This document shows, piece by piece, positions 19,009 to 27,599 of a stretch of 40,856 nucleotides of DNA. Source of the DNA: a virus. Below the pieces are notes generated by a model. The model ran no database searches. It was not told the origin of the DNA and worked only from the letters and a program-made list of their open reading frames with translations. The position numbers and the translations under genes were made by a program. Every line of letters begins with the position of its first letter. The stretch's first letter is position 1. The stretch spans positions 1 to 40,856 of IMG/VR virus record IMGVR_UViG_3300039098_000023; one strand, written 5' to 3'.

Positions 19009-20400
19009 GTGGCAGGATTTTTAGATAAATTTATAAACAAAGGAGCTAAGCCAGAGTACGAACCAGAGCTAGCCCAAAAGTCAGAATGCTTATTCGACTC
19101 CTCAGAAAAGGTTGTTACTAGCACCGCAACTAAGGATTCACGAGCAGAGAAGGTAATTTATCGCCAGATTGGGCAGAATACATATGGGTCTGGTCAGCCT
19201 CCTCAGATATATTCAGCAGGTCTTAGTGCTATCACTAGTTACCCTATTATTTATGGAGCAGTTACAGCAATATCTGACGCGATAGCATCGCTAACTATAA
19301 AGGTATACGATGTAAAAGGTGGTGAGCGAGTAGAGTTACCAGACCACCCTTTCTACAAATTATTTAGTAGACCTAACCCGCACCAAGGTAGTTACGAGTT
19401 CTTGGATCAAATGTCACAATCTTTGGACGTATTTGGTAATGTATTTATTTCAGTAGAGAAAATTGGAGGTGAGTATGAACTGTACTTACTGAACCCAGTT
19501 AATGTAGCAATAATCCCAGACCCTAGGGTTAAAGTAAAAGAGTATCGGTACAATATTAATGGTGACATAGTTAAGTATAAACCAGAAGAGATCATTCATA
19601 TCAAAATGATTGACCTTGAGGATCAGTACTACGGCAAACCACCACTTTCAGTAGCGGCAGATATTCTAACCTTCGAAGGTAACAGACTTAACTTTGCTAA
19701 CCAATTCTTTGTGAATGGCGCAATCCCTTCTGGTGTACTAGAAACTGATAGTAACTTAGGAGAGACTCTACTTAAGAAATTACGAGGAGAGTGGACTCGT
19801 ATCCATAAAGGTATTAACAATAGTCATACCGTAGCTATCCTACAGAGTGGGGTAAAGTACAAGTCAATTTCTTCACCACTAAAAGAGTTAGACTTTACTG
19901 CACTAAAGAAGTTGTCTAAAGAGGACTTACTTACTGTATTTAAGATGCCAGATTCTATATTAGGATCTAAGTCTTCTAAAGAGGATCTAGCTACATTCTG
20001 GAGATCTTGTATTTCTCCTAGAATTAAGAGAATTGAGTCTGCGATTAATAGAGGACTAGCTGTTCAGATGTTTGGAGAAGGGTCTACACGCTTCGAGTTT
20101 AACTTGAAAAGCGTAGATGCACTCCAAGAAGACAAAGGAGAGCAAGCTAAGTACTTAGTTGATTTAGTTAGCTCATCAATCCTTACACCTAACGAGGCGC
20201 GGGTAGAGCGTGGAGTAGCTAAGATTGATGATCCGTATGCTGATCAACTAATGGTATCTAACTCTTTCTTCGGTAATAGCCTAATCCCTAAAGACGCTGC
20301 AATAGCAGGGGCACAAGCAGGAGTTGGCGCAGACGGAACAAATGAGTCTACAGCGACAGCATCAGTTCCTACAGAGGAGCAAGAAGTAGTTGGCTCCTAA
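19009..20400 (+). CDS. Portal protein (HK97/lambda type)
   Basis: 463 residues, GTG start at 19009 with GAGGAG upstream. The dodecameric portal forms the DNA channel at one capsid vertex. Features: N-terminal clip region, L-S-A-I-T-S-Y-P-I-I-Y-G-A-V-T-A-I-S-D-A (about 78), H-P-F-Y-K-L-F-S-R-P-N-P-H-Q, a PADRE-like L-L-N-P-V-N-V, and F-K-M-P-D-S-I-L-G. These are the signatures of HK97-type portals. The C-terminal tail is Ala/Thr/Glu-rich. Its last bases overlap the next start. Confidence 0.93.
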   Translation: MAGFLDKFINKGAKPEYEPELAQKSECLFDSSEKVVTSTATKDSRAEKVIYRQIGQNTYGSGQPPQIYSAGLSAITSYPIIYGAVTAISDAIASLTIKVYDVKGGERVELPDHPFYKLFSRPNPHQGSYEFLDQMSQSLDVFGNVFISVEKIGGEYELYLLNPVNVAIIPDPRVKVKEYRYNINGDIVKYKPEEIIHIKMIDLEDQYYGKPPLSVAADILTFEGNRLNFANQFFVNGAIPSGVLETDSNLGETLLKKLRGEWTRIHKGINNSHTVAILQSGVKYKSISSPLKELDFTALKKLSKEDLLTVFKMPDSILGSKSSKEDLATFWRSCISPRIKRIESAINRGLAVQMFGEGSTRFEFNLKSVDALQEDKGEQAKYLVDLVSSSILTPNEARVERGVAKIDDPYADQLMVSNSFFGNSLIPKDAAIAGAQAGVGADGTNESTATASVPTEEQEVVGS

Positions 20401-20794
20401 GAGAAAAGACTACTACGTGTATATGATCTGCGACCCAAGTGTTACAGGCACTTGGGTCGTTAATCGCCGCACCTATAATATGAAACCCTCGTATATCGGG
20501 AAAGGGGTCGGGGATAGGTGGAAGGCTCACCTATACAAACCTAGAGCTGGTACTAAACTAACCCCTATACGGAAAGCAATACTACAAATGAGGTTAGCAA
20601 AGTTTGAACCTTTCGTAGTCTTAGTAAAGGAGAACTTAACTGAGGAAGAGGCGTTTTTGTTAGAGGAAAAGCTGATACATAAGCTAGGTAGAATTCGTAC
20701 TGGTGGCACATTAGTAAATCAAGCGCCTGGAGGTATATGGATACCTACAAAAGTACGTACTAAAAGAAAAAGTAGAAAACGTAATAAGAAGTAA
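20390..20794 (+). CDS. GIY-YIG nuclease (homing-endonuclease-like)
   Basis: 134 residues from TTG 20390, overlapping the portal stop. The motif is Y-Y-V-Y-M-I (residues 8-13) ... P-S-Y-I-G-K-G-V-G-D-R-W-K-A-H (about 33-47), the GIY and YIG strands with the conserved Arg, then a Glu in E-E-A-F-L-L-E-E-K. This is the LEM-3-like GIY-YIG branch, with a strongly basic C-terminal tail (K-R-K-S-R-K-R-N-K-K) for DNA binding. It sits as a single gene between portal and protease, the usual place of a free-standing mobile nuclease. Confidence 0.88.
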   Translation: MAPKRKDYYVYMICDPSVTGTWVVNRRTYNMKPSYIGKGVGDRWKAHLYKPRAGTKLTPIRKAILQMRLAKFEPFVVLVKENLTEEEAFLLEEKLIHKLGRIRTGGTLVNQAPGGIWIPTKVRTKRKSRKRNKK

Positions 20795-20855
20795 TAATAA
20801 TACAGACTACTTCTACCATACTAATGTAGAGGCACATATTTTTAAAGGAGAAAGC

Positions 20856-21902
20856 ATGGAATTAAAAGAGTTCAAAATGCTTACACCCTTTTCGATTAAA
20901 AATATACCTAGCAACCTTCCTAATGATAGCCCTAGTGGTATCTTGGAACCCGAAGTAGCTGTAGTTGATGAGACAGGCGATGAAGTTATTATAATTTCTG
21001 GCTATGCTAACTATTCAGGAGTTGACGAGAGAACTGGGGTAACATACCTAGACCTAGTAAACGACGTAGTAGTTCCAGCAGGAGTAGACACCTCAGTATG
21101 GGAGTCTAACCCTCAGATATTATGGCAACATGATCGTGAAGATACTATCGGCAAAGGTATAAAGATCGAGAAGCGCGTAGACGGACTGTACATTGAGGCT
21201 ACAATTCACAAAAGCGCGATGAGCTACAGAGATTTTTACAAGATCAAGTCTGGGCTAGTTAACCATTTCTCTGTAGGTTTTAGAACTATAGATGGTGAAT
21301 GGAAAGATGTCGGTAATGAGGAAGCTTGGTTTATTACAAGGTCATTACTACTAGAAGTAAGTGTTGTAGGTATTCCTGCTAACTCTCCTTCTAAGTTCCA
21401 AATTGTTAAGTCTGATGATGGCATCGAAGGATTCAGAGTTGAAGACTTAAATAAAGTAGATAAAGAGTCTACTGTAGATGAAACTAAATCAATAACAGAG
21501 GATACGCTACCTATGAAAGTAAAAGTTACTACACGCGACCTCGTTTCAGAAGCTAAAAGCGCAGAGCTAGAAGCAGCAGGAGTTGACGTTTCAGCAGAAG
21601 TAGAAGTAGAACTATCTACCTACATTGCTGGTATCGTTAAAGACTCTGTTGACGCAGCATTCGCAGCTAAGGCAGAAGAAGAAGCGAAGGAAGCACGAGA
21701 GGCTAAAGAAGCGCAAGACGTACTAGACGCTACTAAGGCAGAAGAAGACGCTAAAGCTGAGCTGGTTGCTAAAGAAGAGGCAGACGCTAAAGCAACTGAG
21801 GACGCGGCTAAGGCAGAAGAGGCCGAAGCGGTAGCAGTTAAAGCATTCGCAGACCAGTTAGCACAACTGAAAGCTGAACTCGGAATTACCGAGGAAGCGT
21901 AA
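20856..21902 (+). CDS. Prohead protease with scaffold-like C-terminal domain
   Basis: 348 residues; ATG behind AAAGGAG. The first ~195 residues form an S78 (HK97-type) prohead protease: W-Q-H-D near 92 (catalytic His), N-H-F-S-V-G-F near 134 (catalytic Ser), then V-S-V-V-G-I-P-A-N. It cleaves the delta domains of capsid proteins. The final ~110 residues are an Ala/Glu/Lys coiled coil (AEEEAKEAREAKEAQDVL), as in scaffolding proteins. An in-frame ATG near 21513, 9 nt after AGAGGA, could make a separate scaffold, as lambda gpC/Nu3 does (inference). Confidence 0.9.
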   Translation: MELKEFKMLTPFSIKNIPSNLPNDSPSGILEPEVAVVDETGDEVIIISGYANYSGVDERTGVTYLDLVNDVVVPAGVDTSVWESNPQILWQHDREDTIGKGIKIEKRVDGLYIEATIHKSAMSYRDFYKIKSGLVNHFSVGFRTIDGEWKDVGNEEAWFITRSLLLEVSVVGIPANSPSKFQIVKSDDGIEGFRVEDLNKVDKESTVDETKSITEDTLPMKVKVTTRDLVSEAKSAELEAAGVDVSAEVEVELSTYIAGIVKDSVDAAFAAKAEEEAKEAREAKEAQDVLDATKAEEDAKAELVAKEEADAKATEDAAKAEEAEAVAVKAFADQLAQLKAELGITEEA

Positions 21903-21929
21903 TTAATCTAATATAGGAGATAGAAATAA

Positions 21930-23273
21930 ATGACAGTTCAAGAACAACTAGAGCAAGCAATGAAAGATCTGGCTGCTGTTACTAAAGCGATGTCTGAGAA
22001 ATCAGCTGCTGGTGACGATGGTCGAGTTAAAGAGCTTTCTGACCAACTCGGTCAAGTCCAAAAGGATCTAGCAGACCGCAAGCACCAATATGCAGTTGCT
22101 ACTGAAAGTCTTAAAGTAAACGATAGTGAGAAGAAAGAACTTGAGCGTAAGCGTGATGAGTTGTTCATTGCTTCTGCATTGATGGTTCGTAAAGATGGTA
22201 GCCTTAATCGTGGTGCTTACGAGCAACTAGTTAAGTCTGGCGATTATCGTGATGCACTTAAAGCTGGTGTTGGTGACGATGCTCCTGCTTCTTCACAAGT
22301 AACTGGCCTTACCTCACAAGGTACAGACGCTAACTTCGGTTCTGACTTCTTGGTAGAGGGTTTCTCAACAACTCTATTGGAAGACATCTTCTTGAAGTTA
22401 GAGATTGCTGGAATCTTTAATCGTTTCAATATGCCAGCCGCACAATACAGCTTCCCATTTAGTTATGACCAAGTTACAGCTCAACAAGTAACAGAGGGTC
22501 TTGCTCCTGGTAAGTCTCGTTTGAGCACAGGTAAGTTGACCTTTGAGGCCAAAAAGTTAATGGCGAACATTGACTTCACTGACGAATTAGATGCAGATTC
22601 AGTTATTGCTATCCTACCTCTTATTCGTATGCGCCTAATCGAAGGTTTTGCACTTGCACAAGAAAAGATCGCATTCAACGGCGACGATACTGTAGGAGCT
22701 ACTAACGTAAACGGTGCTATCGGCACTGGTACTGCTCCTACTGCTGAATCTGCTGAGCGTCTGCAAAAAGGTATCCGCGCACATTGTGGTGCTGGTGAAA
22801 AAGTAGACTTCTCAACTGGTGGATTCTCTGCTGACAACCTACGCAGCCTTCGTTCTAAAATGGGTAAGTATGGTAAGTCTCCTTCGGATCTAGCTTACAT
22901 CGTCCGTATGACTGACTACAACGAAGCATTGAAATTTACAGGATACCAATCTCTGTACCAATATGCTAATGCAGTAACAACTACCGGTGAACTAGGTAAG
23001 ATCGATGGTATCCCAGTATTAGTATCTGAGCTTATTCCAGAGAACTTGAACGCAGCTGGTATCTATGATAACGTTACAACTACTAAGACTACTTGTGCTC
23101 TCGTAAACAAGTCTGCTCTTATGTGGGGTGATCGCTCTAGCTTCGGCCTTGAGCTGTACCGTAACCCATTCACACAGACAACTTCATTGATTGGCTCTCA
23201 GCGCCTTGACTTGCAGAAGGTAACTTCTCCTACTGCTAAGCCTATCGCTTTGGGTTACAACTACGACGCATAA
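21930..23273 (+). CDS. Major capsid protein, HK97 fold
   Basis: 447 residues. Residues 1-~110 are a helical delta-domain (coiled coil, e.g. ELSDQLGQVQKDLADRKHQY), expected to be removed by the protease. The mature part has D-F-L-V-E-G-F-S, the E-loop region, an A-domain ending, and P-S-D-L-A-Y-I-V-R-M. Its codon use shifts toward highly expressed codons (ggt, gct, cgt), as in a gene made in large amounts. A strong terminator follows at 23314-23344. Confidence 0.94.
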   Translation: MTVQEQLEQAMKDLAAVTKAMSEKSAAGDDGRVKELSDQLGQVQKDLADRKHQYAVATESLKVNDSEKKELERKRDELFIASALMVRKDGSLNRGAYEQLVKSGDYRDALKAGVGDDAPASSQVTGLTSQGTDANFGSDFLVEGFSTTLLEDIFLKLEIAGIFNRFNMPAAQYSFPFSYDQVTAQQVTEGLAPGKSRLSTGKLTFEAKKLMANIDFTDELDADSVIAILPLIRMRLIEGFALAQEKIAFNGDDTVGATNVNGAIGTGTAPTAESAERLQKGIRAHCGAGEKVDFSTGGFSADNLRSLRSKMGKYGKSPSDLAYIVRMTDYNEALKFTGYQSLYQYANAVTTTGELGKIDGIPVLVSELIPENLNAAGIYDNVTTTKTTCALVNKSALMWGDRSSFGLELYRNPFTQTTSLIGSQRLDLQKVTSPTAKPIALGYNYDA

Positions 23274-23313
23274 TCTGTAGTGACAACTAAATAAGAATGG
23301 CCTATGGCCTTAC

Positions 23314-23344
23314 TAGGGGGCTGAGTTTTCAGCCCCCTATTTTT
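23314..23344 (+). terminator. Terminator after the capsid gene
   Basis: An 11-bp stem TAGGGGGCTGA/TCAGCCCCCTA with loop GTTT and a T5 run. It would end most capsid transcripts and let some read into the connector genes. Confidence 0.92.
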
Positions 23345-23359
23345 ATATGGAGAATATTT

Positions 23360-23623
23360 ATGATTATCAAGTGCATCAAAGAGGGGCATGTAACGCCTAC
23401 ATACAAAATAGCTGACGGTGCTACTACAGAGGGTATGGGATTACAACTTAAAGAGCTTAGTCGCCTTTTAAAAGATTTCCCAGATAAATTCGTAGAAGTA
23501 ACGGAAGCTACAGCGAAAGTTGTAAGTACACTAGAATTAGAGAAAAAGATTCCATCAGTAGAAACTAAAGAAACTAAGACAAAGCGAAAGAAAGCACCTA
23601 AAGCACAAAAGAAGATTGCGTAA
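23360..23623 (+). CDS. Small hypothetical protein with basic tail
   Basis: 87 residues from ATG 23360 (GGAG upstream); a longer start within the terminator is rejected. It opens MIIKCIKEGHVTPTYKIADG, has a helical middle and a Lys-rich end (T-K-R-K-K-A-P-K-A-Q-K-K). The place after the capsid is often a head-decoration or connector-accessory gene. No family recognised. Confidence 0.7.
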   Translation: MIIKCIKEGHVTPTYKIADGATTEGMGLQLKELSRLLKDFPDKFVEVTEATAKVVSTLELEKKIPSVETKETKTKRKKAPKAQKKIA

Positions 23624-23632
23624 GGAGGTTAA

Positions 23633-24184
23633 ATGGAATTCACAACAGTAGTAAACGTTCAGAACTTCCTAGGTAAAGATTCACTGACAGCGCAAGAATC
23701 TACTACTATAGAAATGCTTATCTCTATGGTTGGTGGTATTATTAATAACTACTGCGGGTGGAATATCTTATCGAAAGACTACGACAGAGTTGTAGACGGC
23801 TCAGGATCTACCTCCATGGACTTAGGCGCATTCCCAATTAATACTGTAGCTAGTTGCATTGTAGGTGATCTTGACTATACAGCAGAAGTAGCTATTGATG
23901 CTGAGAACGGGGAAATATACTTCCCTACATCAACATCACTATCGTTCGGATCAGCAACTAAAAGTGTAGTAGTTGAGTATAACGCAGGGTTCACTGAAGT
24001 ACCGCCTGAGCTTAATTATGCGGCATGTGTACTAACAACTATTAACTACAATAGGATAGTACAAAAGAACTTAGGAGTAATCAAAGAGCAATTTACAGAA
24101 GTTTCTGCTGAGTACGGAGCTAATGATATTCCAGAGTTAGTACAGAATGTCCTTGATAGATACAAGAAGATCGGAATACACTAA
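23633..24184 (+). CDS. Head-tail connector (gp6-like)
   Basis: 183 residues. The start V-N-V-Q-N-F-L-G...A-Q-E-S-T-T-I-E-M-L-I-S-M-V-G-G-I-I-N-N-Y-C-G-W matches the HK97 gp6/lambda gpFII-area adaptor family (phage_connect_1 pattern: N-terminal helices then 'I-x-x-x-C-G-x'). It would bind below the portal. The C-terminal helix holds L-V-Q-N-V-L-D-R-Y-K-K. Confidence 0.8.
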   Translation: MEFTTVVNVQNFLGKDSLTAQESTTIEMLISMVGGIINNYCGWNILSKDYDRVVDGSGSTSMDLGAFPINTVASCIVGDLDYTAEVAIDAENGEIYFPTSTSLSFGSATKSVVVEYNAGFTEVPPELNYAACVLTTINYNRIVQKNLGVIKEQFTEVSAEYGANDIPELVQNVLDRYKKIGIH

Positions 24185-24193
24185 GGAGGCTAA

Positions 24194-24808
24194 ATGTATG
24201 GAGCACACTTTGTAGTAGACAGGATGCTTGATCGTGTTGGTATTGTAGCAGGAAGAGGGCGTATATTAAATATAGACACTGGTGAGTATTCAAAAGGGTA
24301 CACACAAGTAAACGTAATGGCAACTAGCCCTAACTCTAGGACAAAGATACATAAAGCATGGTTCGGTGGAACTAGCGATATCGTTGAGGGTTCTCTTATA
24401 GAAGACACAGCTGAAAGTAAAAAGTATTTAGTTATGTCAACTAAAGCAGAAGTTTCTGGTGAAGTAGTTGCTTTCTACGACGGAACTCTTTACTACGCAA
24501 ATAGAACTATAGATGTACTAAGGCAAGGAGCTGGTACTGAGGACATGTTCCACAGGGTAACTAGCGACCTAACTACGGTATATTCAGGTATTTATGCTAT
24601 GGTAACACCAGTAAGGGTTGATACCGTAGAGACCGACGATCAGATTTTAGATAATAATAAAATAAAGATAGTAGTTCAAGCAACAAAATTAGTACATAGA
24701 AACGATAGAGTTTTAACTTCGGCTAGTGAGACCTACAAAGTAACATCAGTAGATGGAAGCTCGCTAGACGGCTTAGTTATAATATACGCAGAAACGGATA
24801 TAAGATAA
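24194..24808 (+). CDS. Putative neck / head-closure protein
   Basis: 204 residues, AAGGAGG before ATG. It opens MYGAHFVVDRMLDRVGIVAG and is rich in beta strands (V-N-V-M-A-T-S...K-Y-L-V-M-S-T-K). The position between the connector and the gp10-like protein is that of the head-closure (stopper) gene. Sequence alone gives no family match, so the function is by synteny. Confidence 0.6.
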   Translation: MYGAHFVVDRMLDRVGIVAGRGRILNIDTGEYSKGYTQVNVMATSPNSRTKIHKAWFGGTSDIVEGSLIEDTAESKKYLVMSTKAEVSGEVVAFYDGTLYYANRTIDVLRQGAGTEDMFHRVTSDLTTVYSGIYAMVTPVRVDTVETDDQILDNNKIKIVVQATKLVHRNDRVLTSASETYKVTSVDGSSLDGLVIIYAETDIR

Positions 24809-24810
24809 TT

Positions 24811-25362
24811 ATGGAGATAAGTTATAGCTCAAGCAGTTACGACGTAGCTCGTATAGCTACAAGGCTGACTAAGATAGGCAAAATGATTACAGCGAAAGAC
24901 GGCGTTGCCATTAAGTTAGTTGTACGGAGAGTAATGGAAGACTACGTTCAAGCAGTTACTAGCGTTATGGGTGTAGTTGACCCTACGAGCGGCGGTAACG
25001 TGTACGCTACGCCTTTCTTAGGTGTGTCGCAAGGGTTCTACTTTGCTCCGTTATCTGAGCGCACGATGCGGTTAAAGTCTGAGAAGCCAGGGTACATAGC
25101 TGAAATTTGGGCTGCTACTGGGCGCACTAAAGAAGCTGTTAAGGTTAAAGAGTTTAGTTACCAAGACGGGCATAGGCTTTTTGCAGGAATTAGCGCCACA
25201 GATGACCCTACAGCTCACAGACACGCACTTAGAACTGAGTATGGTGTAGAGAATATGGATGGATCTAAAACTCCTAGAGCACTATTCCACCTTATAAATG
25301 ATGTATTCACAAATAAAAGGCAAGTTATCGTTGACGAGATCGCTAAGTTGATACGAGGTTAA
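24811..25362 (+). CDS. HK97 gp10-like / tail completion protein
   Basis: 183 residues, ATG 3 nt after the previous stop with no clear ribosome site, so probably translated by coupling. The layout (N-terminal helix, E-D-Y-V-Q-A-V, a central A-P-L-S-E-R-T-M-R-L-K...Y-I-A-E-I-W, terminal helix) fits the gp10/Z-type tail-completion group. The family match is by pattern and order only. Confidence 0.65.
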   Translation: MEISYSSSSYDVARIATRLTKIGKMITAKDGVAIKLVVRRVMEDYVQAVTSVMGVVDPTSGGNVYATPFLGVSQGFYFAPLSERTMRLKSEKPGYIAEIWAATGRTKEAVKVKEFSYQDGHRLFAGISATDDPTAHRHALRTEYGVENMDGSKTPRALFHLINDVFTNKRQVIVDEIAKLIRG

Positions 25363-25363
25363 T

Positions 25364-25780
25364 ATGACAAATATGTTCGAAAATGTAGACGCATCGTTAT
25401 ATAAGTACCTTGCAGAACTGACACCAGTAGGTGTAAGGGTATTTGAGGACGTAATTTCTGAGGACTTTGATGCCGCTACACAGTGGGTAGTAATTGATAC
25501 ATTAAGTGACGCTGCGGGTGATCAACCTAAGCAGAACTATTTTTTACATATAGCACAACAAAAAGGAGCGCCTAATTCTAAATCAATTTTAAATAAGTTG
25601 GTAGGTGCTGTCTACTCTATAGTAGATGAAGGTTCAGTACTGCCTCTATATGATGTAGAGACTGAGCTAGAAATAGGACAAATGAGAGTAGCAAACTGTA
25701 CCGTTAGCCCTATGATGATTCATAAAGCTGGTGGTAGCATGAGGACAATAAGCTTAGGGATTGTATATCCCGCACATTAA
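25364..25780 (+). CDS. Putative tail terminator
   Basis: 138 residues. It opens with a helix M-F-E-N-V-D-A-S-L-Y-K-Y-L, followed by a beta sheet (W-V-V-I-D-T-L...Y-F-L-H-I-A-Q-Q-K), the alpha/beta layout of lambda gpU-like tail terminators that stop tube growth. It lies just upstream of the tube gene, as expected. Confidence 0.7.
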   Translation: MTNMFENVDASLYKYLAELTPVGVRVFEDVISEDFDAATQWVVIDTLSDAAGDQPKQNYFLHIAQQKGAPNSKSILNKLVGAVYSIVDEGSVLPLYDVETELEIGQMRVANCTVSPMMIHKAGGSMRTISLGIVYPAH

Positions 25781-25797
25781 CTAAATAGGAGAAAGAA

Positions 25798-26769
25798 ATG
25801 GCATTAGGTAAAGAGTATCAAGCTAAGGTAAATAGCGCCGAAAACGTACTAGTAGGTGTAGCACAAGTACGTGTAGGTAAGCCCTCAACTCGGAATAGCG
25901 AGGAAGCTGTAATTAAGAGCGTCCAGTCTGTAACACAGAGCACCTTAAAAGCGGTTACACTACGTAGCGGTCTAAGTATTAACGTCGTAAAACCGACACG
26001 TATAGCTAATGAGTCAACTTCTGACGACTTCGTATCTAGCGGTACTTATACTGGTGATTATGATGGTGCATTTATTGTACGATTCGACGGAACTGATTAC
26101 AGTGTATTCGGCCCAGACGGAGTAGAGACAACAGGCGTAACGATAGTAGAAATTACTGCTGGGTACGATATGTTAGTAGCAACAGCAGCTACAGGCGCAA
26201 CTATTACAGGTACAGCGGTTGCCCCTGCTGTTGGTGATACGTGGGTAATCCCAGTATGGTCAGCTGGCGAAAAGACTAACGAGCAGACACGTATTATCAC
26301 ACCTTACTCAATGTTTAGCACAGACAACGAGTCAGTGGGTGGTCTAGTAGATTCAAGCTTTACTCCTTCTTTGGATGAAGTAAAAACTCTTGAGTCAGGC
26401 TTCCCTAGTACTACTGACGCAACTATCATCACTAAGACCTCCGTTGAGGTAACATTCGGCGCTCTTGAGTATACTAACGCTAACTTGGTATACCTTCGGG
26501 ATATGATTAGCGGTATTATCAACGACGCTGCATCATCTGCGCTATCCGTAGAAGTTGTAGCTCAGACTCGCGGTGGCGATCTTATTACGTTCTGGTGTCC
26601 AAACGCAGAACTAAGTAACTTACCATCAATCGCACCTACAAATGACTTCTCTACTATGACTTGGAGCCTAAAGGCTTCTACTCAGTCGGCAGAAGTAGAG
26701 TTAAGTGAAGTGTATAATAAGTGGTTAACTGAAGCACCAATCTTCTCAGAGCTTACATACTTACACTAA
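25798..26769 (+). CDS. Major tail tube protein
   Basis: 323 residues, AGGAG upstream. The core (start MALGKEYQAKVNSAENVLVG; late part F-W-C-P-N-A-E-L-S...D-F-S-T-M-T-W-S-L-K-A) has the strand-rich build of siphovirus tube subunits, including the closing T-W-S-x-K-A strand. Residues about 60-140 (T-T-G-V-T-I-V-E...A-T-G-A-T-I-T-G-T-A) look like an inserted, Thr/Ala-rich beta domain on the tube surface. A terminator hairpin follows at once. Confidence 0.85.
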   Translation: MALGKEYQAKVNSAENVLVGVAQVRVGKPSTRNSEEAVIKSVQSVTQSTLKAVTLRSGLSINVVKPTRIANESTSDDFVSSGTYTGDYDGAFIVRFDGTDYSVFGPDGVETTGVTIVEITAGYDMLVATAATGATITGTAVAPAVGDTWVIPVWSAGEKTNEQTRIITPYSMFSTDNESVGGLVDSSFTPSLDEVKTLESGFPSTTDATIITKTSVEVTFGALEYTNANLVYLRDMISGIINDAASSALSVEVVAQTRGGDLITFWCPNAELSNLPSIAPTNDFSTMTWSLKASTQSAEVELSEVYNKWLTEAPIFSELTYLH

Positions 26770-26774
26770 AACCT

Positions 26775-26797
26775 AGGGAGGCGCAAGCCTCCCTTTT
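26775..26797 (+). terminator. Terminator after the tail-tube gene
   Basis: An 8-bp stem AGGGAGGC/GCCTCCCT with a GCAA tetraloop and a short T run (TTT). It is probably partial, giving more tube than chaperone mRNA. Confidence 0.82.
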
Positions 26798-26820
26798 CAA
26801 CACAACAAAGGGAGTACTAC

Positions 26821-27192
26821 ATGTCAGAATCACAAGGTTTCAAGAAAATCAATAGCAAAAAATATCAAGTAGAATTAGAAGATGGTTGGTTAGACATCTT
26901 TGTACCTTACGGTAAAGTAGAAAAGATCATCCAAGCGTTTTACGCAGAAGGTGGTATGCTAGACGAAAACAATAACGTCACAACATCACTACCAGTAATG
27001 ATTGCTAATTTTAGCGTCATCGGAGACATCGTTCTTAGTACCTACGATAGCAAAGGTAACCTAGTGACGGACGTATCTTGTCGAGATTTAGCAATGGAAG
27101 AAGTACCTAAGCTGTTCGCACTAGCTACAGACGTTATTGAAAATTTTATCAAAGTGGTAGCTCCAACTCAGGAAGTTGCCACGGAGAACTAG
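26821..27192 (+). CDS. Tail assembly chaperone (gpG-like)
   Basis: 123 residues, GGGAG before ATG. It holds a V-P-Y-G-K-V-E-K-I-I-Q-A-F helix and ends ...V-A-P-T-Q-E-V-A-T-E-N. In lambda-like phages gpG coats the tape measure and is partly extended by frameshift. A slippery heptamer at 27141-27147 and an open -1 frame give the longer GT form. It overlaps no other gene. Confidence 0.85.
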   Translation: MSESQGFKKINSKKYQVELEDGWLDIFVPYGKVEKIIQAFYAEGGMLDENNNVTTSLPVMIANFSVIGDIVLSTYDSKGNLVTDVSCRDLAMEEVPKLFALATDVIENFIKVVAPTQEVATEN

Positions 27193-27533
27193 AAAACGCT
27201 GAACCTGAAGACGGCGACGAGAAAGATGACGCACCAACTGTAACACATTTAATACACAGACTATCCAGTTGGAATCCTGAGTCCGTCTTGGTTTATAAGT
27301 GGGGATACTCACTAGACGAGATAATTGACCTATACATGGATAAAGAGCTTGATTACGCTAAGAAGCGCACAAACGACTATAAGTTTGTTGTATCCGTAGC
27401 TAAAGGTGTAATGGGCATCAAGGACGAACCAGATAAGATAACTAAGCAAGAGTTTGACGATATCCCTGACGAGAAGAAGTTGGCTATGCAGAAAATGCTA
27501 GGTGGCGATTATGGGAACGTAGTAAATAACTAA
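26821..27533 (+). CDS. Tail assembly chaperone fusion (gpGT, -1 frameshift)
   Basis: The first 109 residues are gpG. At A-AAT-TTT the ribosome slips back one base and reads on (Y-Q-S-G-S-S-N-S...) to TAA at 27533, giving 237 residues. The T part ends D-E-K-K-L-A-M-Q-K-M-L-G-G-D-Y and would recruit the tail tube protein. The -1 frame opens just after an in-frame TGA at 27138-27140, at 27141, exactly the slippery site, which strongly supports the model. Confidence 0.88.
27141..27147 (+). promoter_or_regulatory. -1 ribosomal frameshift site
   Basis: The heptamer A-AAT-TTT is in the gpG frame (X-XXY-YYZ type) and lies exactly where the -1 frame becomes open. Confidence 0.9.
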
Positions 27534-27538
27534 CCAAC

Positions 27539-27585
27539 AAAGGCAGGTATAACAAGGGTGAACTCCCAGGTTTACCTGCCTTTTT
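27539..27585 (+). terminator. Terminator between gpGT and tape measure
   Basis: An 11-bp stem AAAGGCAGGTA/TACCTGCCTTT with a 23-nt loop that includes a GGG/CCC mini-stem, followed by a T run. It ends close to the tape-measure ribosome site. Confidence 0.85.
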
Positions 27586-27599
27586 GTTTTGGAGATATA

